From positions 1 through 37,082 of the forward strand of contig CAJAHH010000116.1 of NCBI GenBank assembly GCA_903939515.1: a stretch of 37,082 nt of DNA, written 5' to 3'. This DNA comes from an uncultured Verrucomicrobiota bacterium (GTDB taxonomy: Bacteria; Verrucomicrobiota; Verrucomicrobiia; Limisphaerales; UBA9464). A model generated the notes under the pieces. That model made no database searches, had not been told where the DNA came from, and saw nothing but the letters and a program-made list of their open reading frames with translations. Positions 14,746 through 23,099 of the stretch are shown here, piece by piece (positions within the stretch are counted from its first letter, which is position 1; each line of letters begins with the position of its first letter). The translations under genes were made by a program, and so were the position numbers.

Positions 14746-17193
14746 TCAGGCGCGCAGGGTGGCGCCGAGGGCCGATTGGAACACGCCGATGAGGCGATCG
14801 TGGGCGGCTTGGACTTCCTCGTCCTTCAAGGTGCGGTCGGCCGCCCGATAGGTGAACGAATAAGCCAAGCTCTTATGTCCCTCGGGCACGTGCTTGCCAC
14901 GGAAGACATCGAAGAGTTCCACCGCCTCAAGGTTGTTCGGCTTGGCCTGTTTGACCGCGGCCAGGACTGCTTCGTGAGTGGTTGCCTCCGGCACGATCAT
15001 CGCCACATCGCGCTGGATCGCCGGGAAGGCGGCCAGGGGCTTGAAGCTCCGGGCTGAATTTCCACGGGCCAGAAGGATATCGAGGTCGAGTTCTGCCAGC
15101 AGGACCGCATCCCGTAAGTCGTACCGCTTGGCCAACGTCGGCAGCAGTTGACCCAATTGGCCCAAAGGCAGTTTGCCGCCGAGGGTCACCGAGGCCGACT
15201 CGAGCATCAGCGCGGTGCTCTCCGGGCGGCGCGCATAGACCACGCCGCGGAGACCGAGCCGCTCGATGAGTTCTTCGACCAAGCCCTTGAGATCATAGAC
15301 ATCGGCCTTGGCATCCCGGTCAGCTCCGGACCAGAAGCGAGGATCTCGGGAACCGGTCAGTGCAATGGCCACGCGCCACCCTTCACGGGCCACCCCGTTC
15401 TGCAGGCTGAAAACCCGGCCCATTTCGAACAACTGCACATCGCCATTGCGACGGCTGAGGTTGTGATTGAGCGAATCCAGAAGCCCTGGCAGCAACGAGG
15501 GCCGCAAGGCGTTCATGTCGCTGCTGAGGGGGTTGGCCAAAAGGACCACGTCCGGAGAGACCCACCGCGCGGCCGTGTCGGAAATGAGCGTCTGACCTTG
15601 AGCCTCGTCGAGACCCAGACCTGTTAGGATGCGCCGGACCTCAGCAAAACGGTCGTAGGTGGCATCGAAGGGATGCGCTCCCACTGCGCCCCGGGGCGTT
15701 GTGGACGGGATGCGATCAACCCCGAAAAGCCGGGCCACTTCTTCCACCAAATCCACCTCGCGCTTAAGATCCACGCGCCACGACGGCACGCGCCACACGG
15801 AGGTCGCCGATCCGCTGCCACTGCCCTGCCCCACTTCTTCGATGCCGAGCCCGGAGAGGAATTGAGCCTGAGTTTCGGAAGGAATCTCTACACCTAGAAC
15901 GACCCGAGCTCGATCGTGTCTCAGCGTTAGTTCTTTGACTTGAGGCAGGTTCGGGAAGGCGTCGACAGCCGCGCCCGACACCGTGCCACCGGCGACTTCT
16001 AGCAAAAGTTGAACGCAACGACGGCCCGCCGACTCGGCCGCCTGGACATCGGCTCCGCGCTCAAAGCGGTAGCTCGCGTCGGTGCGCAGCGCGAGCGACT
16101 TCGAGGTCCGACGAATGCCCGTCGGAGTGAAGTAGGCCGACTCGATCAGCACATCGGTGGTGTCCTCCTGGATGCCTGAATGGAGCCCTCCCATGATGCC
16201 CGCCAAGGCGATGCCGCCAGCGGCATCGGCGATGAGCAAATTCTCTGGGTTGAGTGTGTGCTCGCGACCATCGAGGGTCGTGAACTTCTCACCGTCGGAG
16301 GCGCGGCGGATCACCACTTCTGGGAGACCGGCCGCATTGGCTTGAATGCGTCGAAGATCGAAGGTGTGCAACGGTTGCCCCGTCTCCAGCATCACGTAGT
16401 TCGACACATCCACCACGTTGTTGATGCTGCGCAGCCCCACCTTCTCGAGATTGGAACGCAACCACGCCGGGCTAGGCCCAACCTTCAAGCCACGAATCAC
16501 CCGAGCCGTGTAGCGCGGGCACAACTCTGTGGCCTCGAGTCGTATGGAAGCTGAAGCCCCTTGGGTCTCGGGCAAGGTTACCTGAGGCAACCGCAGAGGA
16601 TTGCCCGTCACGGCGGCGATTTCGCGAGCAATACCGATCAGCGAGTTAAGGTCCGGACGGTTGGGGGTGACTTCAAGATCGAATACCACATCACTCCCTG
16701 AAAGTCCCAGATAGGCGGCCAGCGGCTGACCCACCGTTGCATCCTCGCGCAGGATGAGCAGACCGTCTTCGCGGCGATGACCGATGGCCTCCGGATCAAT
16801 GCCCAACTCCTCGTGGGAACACATCATGCCGTGGGATTCCACACTGCGGATCTTGCCGACCTTGATGGTAAAGGGTTGGGTGTCGCCGGCCTTCAAGGGC
16901 AGCGAGGCTCCAGGAAGAATGAGCGGAATCTTATCTCCCGCCTTGAAGTTCTGCGCACCGCAAACGATCTGACGCTCACCCTGGCCATCGGCGACCCGAC
17001 AGACGGAGAGCTTGTCGGCGTTGGGATGTTTGTCGCGGGAGAGGACCTGAGCCACAACCACGCCGTCGAATTGGCCGGTCAGGCGCACAACGCCTTCGAC
17101 CTCGAGACCCAACAGCGTGAGACGCTCGGTGAGTTCTTCCGGGGTCCCGTTGAAGTCCACATAATTGCGGAGCCAGTTGAGGGTCACTTTCAT
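14746..17193 (-). CDS. pheT: phenylalanine-tRNA ligase beta subunit
   Basis: 815 residues, the normal length of bacterial PheT. The order of domains is clear: start MKVTLNWLRNYVDF, tRNA-binding/EMAP-like fold at about 40-150 (VVAQVLSRDKHPNADKLSVC), B3/B4 editing region (TELCPRYTARVIRGLKVGPS, NNVVDVSNYVMLETGQPLHTFD), B5 (LTLRHDRARVVLG), catalytic-like core (VDLVEEVARLFGVDRIP) and the C-terminal anticodon-binding FDX-ACB domain (AFPAIQRDVAMIVPE to the end). With PheS it forms an alpha2beta2 enzyme charging tRNA-Phe. ATG 17193 follows pheS by 46 bp; a TTG six bases upstream is less likely. Confidence 0.97.
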   Translation of the reverse strand: MKVTLNWLRNYVDFNGTPEELTERLTLLGLEVEGVVRLTGQFDGVVVAQVLSRDKHPNADKLSVCRVADGQGERQIVCGAQNFKAGDKIPLILPGASLPLKAGDTQPFTIKVGKIRSVESHGMMCSHEELGIDPEAIGHRREDGLLILREDATVGQPLAAYLGLSGSDVVFDLEVTPNRPDLNSLIGIAREIAAVTGNPLRLPQVTLPETQGASASIRLEATELCPRYTARVIRGLKVGPSPAWLRSNLEKVGLRSINNVVDVSNYVMLETGQPLHTFDLRRIQANAAGLPEVVIRRASDGEKFTTLDGREHTLNPENLLIADAAGGIALAGIMGGLHSGIQEDTTDVLIESAYFTPTGIRRTSKSLALRTDASYRFERGADVQAAESAGRRCVQLLLEVAGGTVSGAAVDAFPNLPQVKELTLRHDRARVVLGVEIPSETQAQFLSGLGIEEVGQGSGSGSATSVWRVPSWRVDLKREVDLVEEVARLFGVDRIPSTTPRGAVGAHPFDATYDRFAEVRRILTGLGLDEAQGQTLISDTAARWVSPDVVLLANPLSSDMNALRPSLLPGLLDSLNHNLSRRNGDVQLFEMGRVFSLQNGVAREGWRVAIALTGSRDPRFWSGADRDAKADVYDLKGLVEELIERLGLRGVVYARRPESTALMLESASVTLGGKLPLGQLGQLLPTLAKRYDLRDAVLLAELDLDILLARGNSARSFKPLAAFPAIQRDVAMIVPEATTHEAVLAAVKQAKPNNLEAVELFDVFRGKHVPEGHKSLAYSFTYRAADRTLKDEEVQAAHDRLIGVFQSALGATLRA

Positions 17194-17239
17194 GGGCAAA
17201 AAAGATAGAGACGGAGGCGACTCGGGCTGGATGGAGACT

Positions 17240-18244
17240 TCAGAACTGCTTCAGGAAACGGATGTCGTTTTCGTACAGAAGGCGGATATCGGTGATGCCG
17301 TAGCACAGCATGGCGATGCGCTCGATGCCGAAGCCAAAGGCCCATCCGCTCCACACCTCGGGGTCGTACCCCACGTTCTCGAACACTTGCGGATGCACCA
17401 TGCCGCAACCGGCGATCTCGAGCCACTCCTTGCCCAACTTGCGGACGAGGGCGTTGGTGAAATCGATCTCCAAACTCGGCTCGGTGTAGCTGAAGTAGTG
17501 GGGTCGGAAGCGCAGTTTCACGTCATTGCCCAGCACCTCCTTGAACACCGCCTCGACGGTGCCCTTGAGGTCGCTCACCGTGACATTGCGGTCCACGTAA
17601 AGGCCCTCGATCTGGTGGAAGGTCGGGTTGTGCGTGGCATCGGCATTGTCGCGACGGAAGACACGGCCTGGCACGACGATGCGGATCGGCGGCGGGGTCT
17701 TCTCCATGACCCGGATTTGAACGGAACTTGTGTGAGTGCGCAGCAGTGGGCGCTCGGCTGTGTCCAGGAAGAAGGTGTCTTGGGCATCGCGTGCGGGATG
17801 ATCCTTCGGCGTGTTGAGCGCATCGAAGCAATGAACCTCGTCCTCGATCTCGGGACCATCTGCCACCGCGAAGCCCAGCTTGCGGAAGGCCCGCACGATA
17901 GAGTCCGTGACTTGAGTCAAGGGATGGAGTCGCCCCAGGGGACGACGGCGTCCGGGAAGAGTAAAATCGGCGGGTTCTTTAGGCAGTGCCGCCTTGAGTT
18001 CCAAAACACCGCGCACCTCGGTCAACACGGCCTCCAACTCCTGCTTGGCGGCGTTGATTGCCTTGCCCGCTAGTGGACGCTCTTCCTTGGGCAGCGAACC
18101 CAATTCCTTCATCAGGGCCGTGAATGCACCGTCGGCACCGAGGAAGCGGCCCTTGGCCCGATCCAAGGCAGAGAGATCTGGCGCGGCCCGAAGTTCTTGC
18201 TTCGCGGCGGCGAGGATGGCGGGAAGGCGTTCTTGCAGGGACAT
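17240..18244 (-). CDS. pheS: phenylalanine-tRNA ligase alpha subunit
   Basis: 334 residues, the usual size. An N-terminal coiled-coil part (residues 1-85) is followed by the class II catalytic core: motif 1 at LGFAVADGPEIEDEVHCFDA, HPARDAQDTFF, LLRTHTSSVQIRVM, motif 2 RVFRRDNADATHNPTFHQIEG, and motif 3 in GWAFGFGIERIAMLCYGI near the end. It performs phenylalanine activation and transfer with PheT. ATG 18244 is clear. The 185-bp gap to rplT contains an intrinsic terminator, so pheST probably also has its own promoter or is controlled by termination. Confidence 0.97.
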   Translation of the reverse strand: MSLQERLPAILAAAKQELRAAPDLSALDRAKGRFLGADGAFTALMKELGSLPKEERPLAGKAINAAKQELEAVLTEVRGVLELKAALPKEPADFTLPGRRRPLGRLHPLTQVTDSIVRAFRKLGFAVADGPEIEDEVHCFDALNTPKDHPARDAQDTFFLDTAERPLLRTHTSSVQIRVMEKTPPPIRIVVPGRVFRRDNADATHNPTFHQIEGLYVDRNVTVSDLKGTVEAVFKEVLGNDVKLRFRPHYFSYTEPSLEIDFTNALVRKLGKEWLEIAGCGMVHPQVFENVGYDPEVWSGWAFGFGIERIAMLCYGITDIRLLYENDIRFLKQF

Positions 18245-18343
18245 GGCAGGAGGACGGTCTGGGGAGCTTATCTGCTAGGGGTGGGATTCCCACGGGATCC
18301 ATTGGCTAGGAGTGCCCTGGGAAGTTGCCAAACAAAAGCCGGT

Positions 18344-18380
18344 GAAAGAAAAACGGGCGACCTTTGTCAAAAGGGCGCCC
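18344..18380 (-). terminator. intrinsic terminator between rplT and pheS
   Basis: On the minus strand a hairpin with arms GGGCG/CGCCC and CCTTT/AAAGG, one mismatch and a short loop, spans 18380-18355 and is followed by GTTTTTCTTTC (18354-18344). It sits about 50 bp after the rplT stop. It could end the rpmI-rplT transcript or act as an attenuator for pheST, as known for pheST in E. coli. No phenylalanine-rich leader peptide was found. Confidence 0.7.
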
Positions 18381-18429
18381 GCCTTGGGATTTCCAGTGGA
18401 ATGGATCTCTGGTTACGCAGAGCGGTTGC

Positions 18430-18855
18430 TCAAGCGGTTACAGCGTTGATCATCGCACCGGCATTGATCGCCGCACTGGCCTGAATCGTCGCACCGGGCT
18501 TGGTCTTGAGGGCGGCCTGGGCCACTTCGACGAGCTTAAGGAAAGCGCTCGCATCGGTGGCGGCGAGGTCAGCCAGAACCTTACGGTCGAGGGAGCATCC
18601 GGCGGCCTTGAGGCCTTCCATGAAGCGGCTGTAGGTCAAGCCGGCCGCACGGGCAGCAGCATTGATACGGATCTGCCAGAGATAGCGGAAGGTCCGCTTC
18701 TTGGTCTTGCGATCGCGGTACGAATACTGCATGCCGTGATCGACGGCATCGCTGGCGTACCGGTAATGGCTGCTGCGGCGTAGGCGAAAGCCTTTCGCCA
18801 GCTTGAGCATCCTTTTACGGCGTTTGCGGGAAGCGGGAGCGTTAGTGACGCGCAT
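18430..18855 (-). CDS. rplT: ribosomal protein L20
   Basis: 141 residues. The N-terminal two-thirds is typical bL20 (VTNAPASRKRRKRMLKLAKG, YSYRDRKTKKRTFRYLWQIR, INAAARAAGLTYSRFMEGLK, LDRKVLADLAATDASAFLKL). The protein is about 20 residues longer than E. coli L20 because of an alanine-rich C-terminal tail (ATIQASAAINAGAMINAVTA). It binds 23S rRNA early in 50S assembly. It lies 29 bp after rpmI in the usual order. L20 often represses its own operon, but no leader structure was identified. Confidence 0.96.
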   Translation of the reverse strand: MRVTNAPASRKRRKRMLKLAKGFRLRRSSHYRYASDAVDHGMQYSYRDRKTKKRTFRYLWQIRINAAARAAGLTYSRFMEGLKAAGCSLDRKVLADLAATDASAFLKLVEVAQAALKTKPGATIQASAAINAGAMINAVTA

Positions 18856-18884
18856 GGAAGTAGGCGGTTAAAAAGTTGGGGTGT

Positions 18885-19094
18885 TCAGTGAGAGAACGGC
18901 AGACATGCCTTGATCTTGTACACGTCGGTCTTGTGCACAAGCTTCGCAGTTCCCAGACGACGCCGCCGGTTGGCGTTCTTGCTGGAGAGCAGGTGGCGCT
19001 TTCCGGCGTGCTGGGTGAGCACCTTGCCGCTCGCGGTGATTTTGAACCGCTTAGAGACGGACTTCTTGGTTTTGATTCCCTTCGGACGACGCAT
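18885..19094 (-). CDS. rpmI: ribosomal protein L35
   Basis: 69 residues, normal for bL35. Family sequence is seen in KGIKTKKSVSKRFKITASGK and GKRHLLSSKNANRRRRL, with the basic core that binds 23S rRNA. ATG 19094. It heads the rpmI-rplT unit. infC, which usually precedes rpmI, is absent; the next gene upstream (171 bp away) is a secreted repeat protein. The stretch 19095-19265 should hold the promoter and leader; TTGATC and TAATGT spaced 16 bp (minus strand, near 19130-19160) are a weak candidate. Confidence 0.96.
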   Translation of the reverse strand: MRRPKGIKTKKSVSKRFKITASGKVLTQHAGKRHLLSSKNANRRRRLGTAKLVHKTDVYKIKACLPFSH

Positions 19095-19265
19095 AAAACT
19101 GGACCTTTTCGATAGGACGAAAGAGCGGAGACATTACGAATAATAGCCCTCGGATCAAGTGGTATTTTGACCATCCTGAAGGCAAGAGCTGATTTGCTTA
19201 GCTTTTCTCCGCATTCGCCCTGTTGCTTTTAGACAACCCGAGCGCAGCCAAGCAGGGGTGTATAT

Positions 19266-19841
19266 TCACCGCTTATTGGTGGAAGGCAACGTTGTAGTGG
19301 ATTTGCCGGAGGTTGTCCCCGGACTCCAGGTCGTACCGCCTTGGGTTAAAGTGCGAGTTTCACCCAGCAAATTGGGCTTGGTGGTCATCACTTCACCCAA
19401 AGTGCGGCCGTTGGGATCCTTGAAGCGGGTCTTGGTTTCCCTCAGTAAATTGGGCTTGGTGGTCACTCCCTCGCTGATTGTCGCGCCGCGAACGTCCTTG
19501 AAGGTGGTCTTGGACTGGCCCAGGAGATTCGGCTTACGGGCGACGGCTTCACCCAGAATCTGGCCCGAGGAATCGCGGACCGTCGTGTGCGTATTGCCCA
19601 AGAGATTTGGCTTGGTCGTGCTGGCTTCGCCCACCTTTTGTCCGCGGGAATCCTGCAACTCAGTGCGTTTCTGCCCCAGCAAATCCGGCTTGGAAGTCTT
19701 GGCTCCTGGCGGCTTGAACGACGTGTCGGCGGCGTGGACGGACAGCGCTAAAACGAAGGCTGACATCATCAGACAGCTCAGGGCGGAACGGGTTTTCACG
19801 AGATTATCTTGAACGCTGACAACCAACAGTCGCCGATCCAT
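19266..19841 (-). CDS. secreted protein with 26-residue repeats
   Basis: A protein of up to 191 residues that I cannot assign to a family. A signal peptide is likely (SALSCLMMSAFVLALSVHAA, about residues 18-38). The rest is four full tandem repeats of 26 residues plus a partial fifth, each starting KPNLLG or KPDLLG and containing a D/N-x-x-G and a VGE/LGE-like turn. It ends in a Thr/Ser/Gly/Pro-rich tail (TWSPGTTSGKSTTTLPSTNK). The regular G and polar turns suggest a beta-solenoid or beta-strand repeat. No cysteine is left in the mature part. Start is ATG 19841; an inner ATG closer to the hydrophobic stretch is possible. The repeat also leaves the opposite strand open, which produces a false antisense frame. 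Confidence 0.7.
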   Translation of the reverse strand: MDRRLLVVSVQDNLVKTRSALSCLMMSAFVLALSVHAADTSFKPPGAKTSKPDLLGQKRTELQDSRGQKVGEASTTKPNLLGNTHTTVRDSSGQILGEAVARKPNLLGQSKTTFKDVRGATISEGVTTKPNLLRETKTRFKDPNGRTLGEVMTTKPNLLGETRTLTQGGTTWSPGTTSGKSTTTLPSTNKR

Positions 19842-20198
19842 TTCCAGTGCGCAAGGGACTCGGATTCACAATGGAAAAGTAGAGTCCGCGCTTCTTGAAG
19901 CCCGAATTACCTGCTTCACCGGTGATCCGCGGCTTCGGAAATATTCTTTCTTTTGACACAACTCCCGGATCGGCTTTCTGCCATCCCTTCCCCTCTGCCT
20001 GCGGATCTACCGTTCTGCGGTGTGCCTCATCTGCTTTCCGTATCGGGTCCTTCCTCGACCCCAGTCTCACATGGCTCGTGAATCCGTTGGGTAAGGTTAC
20101 TTCACACGGCCAACAGTGACCCCGAGGGGGCTGTCGCGCGGTGCGACTCTTTGCGTTTTGCCTTCGCCATCAATTCAGTCCAATCTTGGAATCACTTA
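19842..20198. other. gene-free stretch upstream of mdh
   Basis: About 355 bp between two divergent genes with no protein-like frame. It should hold both promoters. TTGACA occurs at 19953-19958 on the plus strand without a good -10 at 16-18 bp. A small hairpin (GTCGC/GCGAC, 20133-20147) lies 50 bp before the mdh start. I see no riboswitch pattern I can name. Confidence 0.5.
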
Positions 20199-21188
20199 AT
20201 GAACGCTCCCATCCGTGTCGCTGTGACCGGCGCTGCCGGTCAAATTGGTTACTCCCTCCTGTTCCGCATCGCCTCTGGCGCGATGTTCGGACCCGCTCAA
20301 CCGGTCATTCTCCACCTGATCGAAATCGAACCCGCACTCAAGGCCCTCAGCGGCGTGGTGATGGAACTCGACGACTGCGCTTTCCCGCTGCTCCAAGGAG
20401 TGGTTCCGACCGCCAGCCTCGACGAAGGCTTCCGCGGCGTGAACTGGGCCCTGCTCGTGGGTAGCGTGCCCCGCAAGCAAGGCATGGAGCGAAAAGACCT
20501 GCTCGGCATCAACGGCAAGATCTTCACGGGCCAAGGACAGGCCATCCAACGCAATGCCGCGTCGGACATCCGCACGCTGGTCGTCGGCAACCCCTGCAAT
20601 ACGAACTGCCTCATCGCCATGAATGCGGCGCGGGAGATCGGTTCCGACCGCTGGTTCGCGATGACCATGCTCGACCAGAACCGCGCCAAGACACAGTTGG
20701 CCAAGAAGGCCGGGGTGCGCGTCGATCAGGTTTCCAACATCGCCATCTGGGGCAACCACAGCTCGACGATGTATCCTGATTTCTACCAGGCACGCATCGC
20801 TGGCCACGCCGCGACGGATGTCATCAACGATGAGGCTTGGTTCAAAGACTCGTTCATCCCAACAGTTCAAAAGCGTGGGGCAGCCATCATCGAGGCGCGC
20901 GGCCTGAGCTCTGCGGCCTCGGCCGCCAATGCTGTGGTCGACACAGTGCGCGCCCTGACCACACCGACCCATCCCGACGACAGCTTCAGCGTCGCCGTCT
21001 GCTCCCAGGGCGACTACGGGATCGAGAAGGGGCTCATCTTCAGCCATCCGACCCGCAGCGACGGCCAGCGTTGGGAGATCATCCAGGGCGTGCCCATTAA
21101 CGAATTCAGCCGCTCCAAGATCACGGCGACAGAGAATGAACTGAAGGAGGAGAAGTCGTTGGTGGCCGACTTACTGCCGCAGGCCTAA
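20199..21188 (+). CDS. mdh: malate dehydrogenase
   Basis: 329 residues, the length of the NAD-dependent malate dehydrogenases of the longer group. Seen are the Rossmann motif [20 protein letters not shown] (residues 7-26), substrate-binding arginines in [14 protein letters not shown], the cofactor-site [26 protein letters not shown], the catalytic aspartate/histidine pair with [18 protein letters not shown], and [12 protein letters not shown]. It interconverts malate and oxaloacetate in the citric-acid cycle. ATG 20199 begins the family match; the frame opens 16 codons earlier without similarity. A strong terminator follows at 21223. Confidence 0.96.
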   Translation: MNAPIRVAVTGAAGQIGYSLLFRIASGAMFGPAQPVILHLIEIEPALKALSGVVMELDDCAFPLLQGVVPTASLDEGFRGVNWALLVGSVPRKQGMERKDLLGINGKIFTGQGQAIQRNAASDIRTLVVGNPCNTNCLIAMNAAREIGSDRWFAMTMLDQNRAKTQLAKKAGVRVDQVSNIAIWGNHSSTMYPDFYQARIAGHAATDVINDEAWFKDSFIPTVQKRGAAIIEARGLSSAASAANAVVDTVRALTTPTHPDDSFSVAVCSQGDYGIEKGLIFSHPTRSDGQRWEIIQGVPINEFSRSKITATENELKEEKSLVADLLPQA

Positions 21189-21222
21189 CCCCCTCGGGAG
21201 GCCTTGCACAGGCCCTTTGAGC

Positions 21223-21255
21223 AAAACGCCCCAACCAAAAGGTTGGGGCGTTTTT
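21223..21255. terminator. bidirectional intrinsic terminator between mdh and rho
   Basis: A perfect stem AAAACGCCCCAACC / GGTTGGGGCGTTTT with an AAAA loop, followed by T-runs in both directions. It lies 34 bp after mdh and about 50 bp after the end of rho on the other strand, so it serves both convergent genes. Confidence 0.92.
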
Positions 21256-21307
21256 CGTTTGGATCCGACCTAAGCCGGATCCGGCGTTGAGGGATCGTTG
21301 TCCCCGA

Positions 21308-22879
21308 TCAGCCCAACTTGGCCAAGAGTTCTGCGTTGGTCTTGTGCTTCTTGAGAGCGGCAATAAGGGTCTCCATGGCTTCCACCGGCTGGAGATCGGT
21401 CATCATGCGACGCAGCTTGCGAATGGCATCGATCTGGTTGGGCGCAAAGAGCTTCTCTTCCTTGCGGGTTCCCGACTTGGGAATGTCGATGGCCGGATAG
21501 ATGCGACGCTCGGAGAGCTTCCGATCCAGAATAAGCTCCATGTTACCGGTGCCCTTGAACTCCTGGAAAATCAGCTCATCCATGCGGCTTCCGGTATCCA
21601 CTAGCGCGGTGGCTAGAATGGTCAGCGAGCCCCCCTCCTCGACCTTGCGGGCCGAAGCAAACATCTTACGCGGAATTTCCAGAGCACGAGCATCGACACC
21701 ACCGGTCATGGTTCGGCCAGAGCCGCCATGGACGGAATTGTAGGCACGGGCCACGCGGGTGATAGAATCGAGCAAGACGAAGACATCTTTGCCTGCCTCC
21801 ACCATGCGACGGCAACGCTCGATCATCAACCGGCTCAGGCGCACGTGGGTCTCTAGGTCTTGGTCGTTGCTGGACGCTACCACCTCGGCCTTCACACTGC
21901 GCTGGAAGTCGGTGACTTCCTCGGGCCGCTCATCAATGAGCAGGACCATGCAATACACCTCGGGATGGTTGGTGGTAATGGCGTTGCAAATCTGCTTGAG
22001 GATCGTGGTCTTGCCGGTGCGCGGGGGCGCGACGATCAGACCGCGGGTCCCTTTGCCGATGGGCGTCACGAGATCGATGATGCGGGTCTCGAGGCTATCG
22101 GGCGTGGTCTCCAGCTGAAACTTGTCGATCGGATCGATGGTGGTGAGATTCTCAAAGCGCATGGCGTGCAAATAGTCCTGGTAGGACTTGCCATTGACTT
22201 CGATCACCTCGCGCATCTGAGGGCTGCTGCCTCGATGCGGCGGATTCACCGAGCACTTAACCTGACAGCCTTCGCGCAGAGCCAAACGCTTGATGGAATC
22301 AGGCGTGAGGAACACATCGGTAGGCTTTGGCGCATAATTCCCCTTCGAGGAACGCAAAAATCCGAAGCCCTTTTCGGACATCTCGAGCCAGCCTTCCATG
22401 ATGACCGGCTCAGCCTGTGGCTGAGGAGGATTGCCGCCCCGATTTTCACCCCGGTTTTCACCCGAGCCACCTTGGTTGCCTTGGTTACCGCCCTGGCCGC
22501 CACCTTGATAATTACCCCCTTGTTGGTTGTAACCGCGATTACCTCCACCGCCCTGTCCGCCGCCGCCGCCGCCCTGATTGTGGCGCTGCCCCTGATGGCC
22601 ACCGTGTCGCTGATGGTGACCACCATGACGACGTCCACCACCGCCGCCGCCTTGACGGAAGCCGCCTTGGCCACCGCCCGGACGGAAGGTGCCTTGATGG
22701 CCTTGCTGACCTTGCGGCCCGCCTTGTTGGGGATTCCCCTGAAACCCGGAGGCATCGCCTCCACTGGGGCGGGAGTCACCCGAATCGGGGCCGTGGGCCG
22801 GTTGCGGTGATGTCGAGGAAGCCGGATTGGGCTCCTGAGACCGGGGAACTGATTCCTCCGGTGATTGCTGATTGCTCAT
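21308..22879 (-). CDS. rho: transcription termination factor Rho with glycine-rich N-terminus
   Basis: 523 residues against about 420 in E. coli. Residues 1-155 are disordered and rich in Gly, Gln, Asn, His and Arg (runs such as [12 protein letters not shown]), in place of the usual N-terminal helical Rho_N domain. The RNA-binding cold-shock-like domain follows at about 158-235 ([20 protein letters not shown]). The ATPase has the P-loop APPRTGKT (284-291), [29 protein letters not shown], the Q/R-loop region [11 protein letters not shown], and [20 protein letters not shown]. It ends Rho-dependent transcription. ATG 22879. Similar disordered insertions are known in Rho of Bacteroidota and other phyla and can drive condensation. 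Confidence 0.96.
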   Translation of the reverse strand: MSNQQSPEESVPRSQEPNPASSTSPQPAHGPDSGDSRPSGGDASGFQGNPQQGGPQGQQGHQGTFRPGGGQGGFRQGGGGGGRRHGGHHQRHGGHQGQRHNQGGGGGGQGGGGNRGYNQQGGNYQGGGQGGNQGNQGGSGENRGENRGGNPPQPQAEPVIMEGWLEMSEKGFGFLRSSKGNYAPKPTDVFLTPDSIKRLALREGCQVKCSVNPPHRGSSPQMREVIEVNGKSYQDYLHAMRFENLTTIDPIDKFQLETTPDSLETRIIDLVTPIGKGTRGLIVAPPRTGKTTILKQICNAITTNHPEVYCMVLLIDERPEEVTDFQRSVKAEVVASSNDQDLETHVRLSRLMIERCRRMVEAGKDVFVLLDSITRVARAYNSVHGGSGRTMTGGVDARALEIPRKMFASARKVEEGGSLTILATALVDTGSRMDELIFQEFKGTGNMELILDRKLSERRIYPAIDIPKSGTRKEEKLFAPNQIDAIRKLRRMMTDLQPVEAMETLIAALKKHKTNAELLAKLG

Positions 22880-23099
22880 GCGCTATGGTATGTCGGAAGA
22901 GTCCGGTCCCAGATATGCGGCAGAAGTAATGGCCGCGGGAATATTGACTTGGGGAAGCTGCGGAGAGGGAAAACTTCAACGCAGACGGACTTCAGACCCC
23001 AAAGACTTAGATGTGGTTCTTAGTGGGAGCAATAGCTTTTTTTAAAAAACTTTCTTTTTCACATTTCCTTCCAAGGAAAGCCGGGTTGACTGCCCGTCC

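Noticed and set aside
19258-19812. 184-codon plus-strand frame with apparent repeats
   Set aside because: Mirror image of the 26-residue repeats of the minus-strand secreted protein, which has the signal peptide.
20196-21047. 283-codon minus-strand frame
   Set aside because: Antisense of malate dehydrogenase.
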